A DNA stretch of 64,000 nucleotides from Achromobacter xylosoxidans A8 (GTDB taxonomy: Bacteria > Pseudomonadota > Gammaproteobacteria > Burkholderiales > Burkholderiaceae_B): the NCBI RefSeq assembly GCF_000165835.1, contig NC_014640.1, positions 4,340,001 to 4,404,000 on the forward strand, read 5' to 3'. Within the stretch, counting starts at the first letter, position 1. The number at the start of each line of letters is the position of its first letter. This document shows positions 61,970 to 64,000 of the stretch, one piece after another. Both the position numbers and the translations under genes were made by a program. Under the pieces are notes generated by a model that saw only the letters and a list, made by a program, of their open reading frames with translations, made no database searches and was not told where the DNA came from.

Positions 61970-62701
61970 CTACTCAGACTCGCCCAGATAAGCCGCGCGC
62001 ACCTTGGGATCGTGCAGCATGTCACCTGCGGGACCGGACAGGATGATCTCACCAGATTCCATCACGTAGCCGCGATGGCTGTTTTCCAGCGCCAGGCGTG
62101 CATTCTGCTCGATCAGCAGAATGGTGACGCCTTCGCTGGCGATGGTGCGCACCACCTCGAAGACCTTCTCCACCATCAGCGGCGCCAGGCCCATCGAGGG
62201 CTCGTCCAGCAGCAGCAGCTTGGGACGCGCGATCATGGCGCGGCCCATCGCCACCATTTGCTGTTCGCCGCCCGACAAGGTGCCGGCCGCCTGCTTGCGA
62301 CGCTCGGCCAGGCGCGGGAACAAGGTGAAGACGCGGTCGGTGTCTTGGCGGATCTGGGCCGCGTCGCGGCGGATGTAGGCCCCCATCGCCAGGTTTTCCT
62401 CGATCGTGAGCTGGCCGAAGATGCCGCGTCCTTCCGGCACCATGACCAAGCCGCGGCGCACCAGTTCATGCGATTTCTGGCCGCCGACGGACTGGCCGCC
62501 GTAGACCACTTCGCCGCCCGCCAGCGGCACCAGTCCGCAGATGGCGCGCAGCGTGGTGCTCTTGCCGGCGCCGTTGGCGCCGATCAGGCAAACCAGCTCG
62601 CCTTGGTCCACGCGCAGGTCGATGCCGCGCACGGCGCGAATGCCGCCATAGGAAACCTGCAGGCCCCGCAATTCCAGTAGGGGTTGGGATACTGCCGTCA
62701 T
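61970..62701 (-). CDS. livF: Branched-chain amino acid ABC transporter ATPase (LivF)
   Basis: ATP-binding subunit (243 aa): Walker A GANGAGKST, LSGGEQQMVAMGRAM signature, LLLDEPSMGLAPLMVEKVFEV Walker B. The short form (about 235-245 aa) with VPEGRGIFGQLTIEENL is LivF. Four-base overlap (ATGA) with livG upstream. Part of a livM-G-F run read on the minus strand from beyond the right edge. Confidence 0.93.
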   Translation of the reverse strand: MTAVSQPLLELRGLQVSYGGIRAVRGIDLRVDQGELVCLIGANGAGKSTTLRAICGLVPLAGGEVVYGGQSVGGQKSHELVRRGLVMVPEGRGIFGQLTIEENLAMGAYIRRDAAQIRQDTDRVFTLFPRLAERRKQAAGTLSGGEQQMVAMGRAMIARPKLLLLDEPSMGLAPLMVEKVFEVVRTIASEGVTILLIEQNARLALENSHRGYVMESGEIILSGPAGDMLHDPKVRAAYLGESE

Positions 62702-63498
62702 GCCGGGCGCTCCTGATGAATCTGCGGATCCTGCGCAGCGCCGGCGCCCAGATACGCTTCAATGACCTTGGGGTCGCGCTGCACCTGGGCAGGTTTGCCC
62801 ATGGCCAACACCTTGCCGTATTCCAGCACCAGCACGCGGTCGCACAGGCCCATGACCAGCTTCATGTCGTGCTCGATCAAGAGCACGGTGACGCCGTCGG
62901 CGCGGATCTTTTCGACCAGCTTGCGCAGCACCACGGTTTCCGACGCGTTCATGCCGGCCGCCGGTTCGTCCAGCGCCAGCAGCTTGGGATCGGTGGCCAG
63001 GGCCCGCGCGATCTCCAGGCGCCGCTGGTCGCCGTAAGGCAGCGAGCGGGCGACGTCGTTGGCGCGGTGGCCGATGCCGACGTAGTCCAGCAATTCCTGC
63101 GCTCGCGCTTCCGTCGCGGCCTCTTCGGCACGCGTGCCGCGCGTGCGCAGCACGGCGCCGAACACGCCCGACTTGGTGCGCATGTGGCGGCCGATCATCA
63201 CGTTTTCGATGGCGCTCAGGTTGGCGAACAGGCGGATGTTCTGGAAGGTGCGCGCCAGTCCGGCAAAGGCGACTTCATGCGGCTTCTTGCCGGACATGGA
63301 TACGCCATTGAAGGTGCAGCTGCCCTCTTCCGGGATGTATAGGCCGGTCAGCACATTGAACAGCGTGGTCTTGCCCGCGCCGTTCGGACCGATCAGGCCG
63401 TAGATCTCGCCCTGCTCGATGTCGAAGCTGACGTCCGACAGCGCCTGCAGGCCGCCGAAGCGCTTGCCCAGTCCCTGGGCTTGCAGCAGTTTGCTCAT
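62698..63498 (-). CDS. livG: Branched-chain amino acid ABC transporter ATPase (LivG)
   Basis: ATP-binding subunit (266 aa): Walker A GPNGAGKTTLFNVLTGLYIPEEG, LPYGDQRRLEIARALATDPKLLALDEPAAGMN, and the LivG-specific LARTFQNIRLFANLSAIENVMIGRH. Overlaps livM by four bases upstream and livF by four downstream. Substrates of such systems include amino acids, urea, amides and aromatic acids; the binding protein is not adjacent in this window. Confidence 0.93.
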   Translation of the reverse strand: MSKLLQAQGLGKRFGGLQALSDVSFDIEQGEIYGLIGPNGAGKTTLFNVLTGLYIPEEGSCTFNGVSMSGKKPHEVAFAGLARTFQNIRLFANLSAIENVMIGRHMRTKSGVFGAVLRTRGTRAEEAATEARAQELLDYVGIGHRANDVARSLPYGDQRRLEIARALATDPKLLALDEPAAGMNASETVVLRKLVEKIRADGVTVLLIEHDMKLVMGLCDRVLVLEYGKVLAMGKPAQVQRDPKVIEAYLGAGAAQDPQIHQERPA

Positions 63499-64000
63499 GC
63501 CGCGCCTCCCTGGGTCTTGGTCGCCAATTCACGCTTGCGCACCGCCGACGGCCACAGGCCGGCCGGACGGAACAGCATCACGCAGACCATGGCCAAGCCG
63601 AACAACAGCATGCGTATGCCTTCGGGGTCCAGCACCACGGCGCCGAACAGCATGTGCTGCACGGGCTCGACCACGGCGCGCAGGAATTCCGGCAACGCGG
63701 CCAGGATCAACGCCCCCAGGATCACGCCCGGAATGTGGCCCATGCCGCCCAGCACCACCATGCACAGGATCGAGATGGATTCCATCAGCGAGAAGCTCTC
63801 GGGGCTGACGAAACCCTGCATCGACGCGAACAAGGCGCCCGCCACGCCGCCGAACGACGCGCCCATGGCGAACGCCAGCAGCTTGATGTTGCGGGTATTG
63901 ATGCCCATGGCCTTGGCCGCGATCTCGTCTTCGCGGATCGCTTCCCAGGCGCGGCCGATGCGCGAATTCTGCAGGCGCACGCAGACCACCACGATGATCA
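63495..64000 (-). CDS. livM: Branched-chain amino acid ABC transporter permease (LivM), 5' part cut off
   Basis: C-terminal part of an inner-membrane permease; about 168 codons are visible and the frame runs off the right edge without a start. RIGRAWEAIREDEIAAKAMGINTRNIKLLAFAMGASFGGVAGALFA is the LivM/LivH-family coupling loop, and the last helices are LCMVVLGGMGHIPGVILGALILAALPEFLR and LLFGLAMVCVMLFRPAGLWPS. The stop overlaps the livG start (ATGA). Confidence 0.92.
   Translation of the reverse strand, partial: IIVVVCVRLQNSRIGRAWEAIREDEIAAKAMGINTRNIKLLAFAMGASFGGVAGALFASMQGFVSPESFSLMESISILCMVVLGGMGHIPGVILGALILAALPEFLRAVVEPVQHMLFGAVVLDPEGIRMLLFGLAMVCVMLFRPAGLWPSAVRKRELATKTQGGAA

Overview
The window is high-GC, densely coded bacterial chromosome. 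Gene content and order (succinylase-branch dapC-dapD-dapE followed by prmB, several orphan Bug/TctC periplasmic binding proteins beside LysR/GntR/IclR regulators, and many LysR genes) point to a betaproteobacterium of the Alcaligenaceae, most like Achromobacter or an environmental Bordetella. This placement comes from recognising protein families and gene order; no database search was possible.

Layout. Positions 1-2018 are the end of an integrated element: a cut-off gene, a small Xis-like protein, a HEPN/MltR-like protein, and a tyrosine integrase broken by a single-base frameshift. The integrase faces the 3' end of tRNA-Leu(TAG) (2019-2105), the probable attachment site. From 2153 to 8171 runs a housekeeping block: dapC, dapD, dapE (diaminopimelate/lysine), prmB and a YheS-type ABC-F ATPase. 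At 8295-13620 lies a cell-surface signalling operon (FecI sigma factor, FecR, TonB-dependent transducer, di-heme cytochrome c peroxidase) with Fur-like boxes. Next come a minus-strand operon (acyl desaturase, UvrD-type helicase, chorismate mutase), a small secreted protein, an RsmB-type RNA methyltransferase carrying nine 30-residue repeats, purN, and the plus-strand run ribF-ileS-lspA followed by coaBC.

From 27.3 kb the window becomes accessory: a CzcD-type metal exporter with a zinc-ribbon protein; an IclR-pepE-DUF1177-AroM-Bug binding protein operon; a LysR/Bug/amidase module; a membrane hydrolase, a DedA protein and a dimeric dUTPase; three tandem translationally coupled COG3826-type 2OG-Fe(II) oxygenases, the middle one lacking the metal-binding Asp; a LysR/Bug/maleylacetate reductase module; an Old Yellow Enzyme; an ehuBCDA-type ectoine importer; a lone branched-chain amino-acid binding protein; an OsmC protein; Fur-operator-controlled mntH; two LysR genes; a TetR/MFS pair around a 20-bp perfect inverted repeat; a GntR/Bug/crotonase/CoA-transferase module; a 232-bp palindromic element; and livF-livG-livM, cut by the right edge.

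How the genes work together: four separate modules pair one regulator and one Bug-type binding protein with different catabolic enzymes (amidase, maleylacetate reductase, crotonase plus CoA transferase, dipeptidase plus AroM/DUF1177). Metal handling is spread over the FecIR/TonB operon, mntH and czcD. The best candidates for new biology are the oxygenase triplet, the transducer/peroxidase operon and the AroM-DUF1177-PepE operon.
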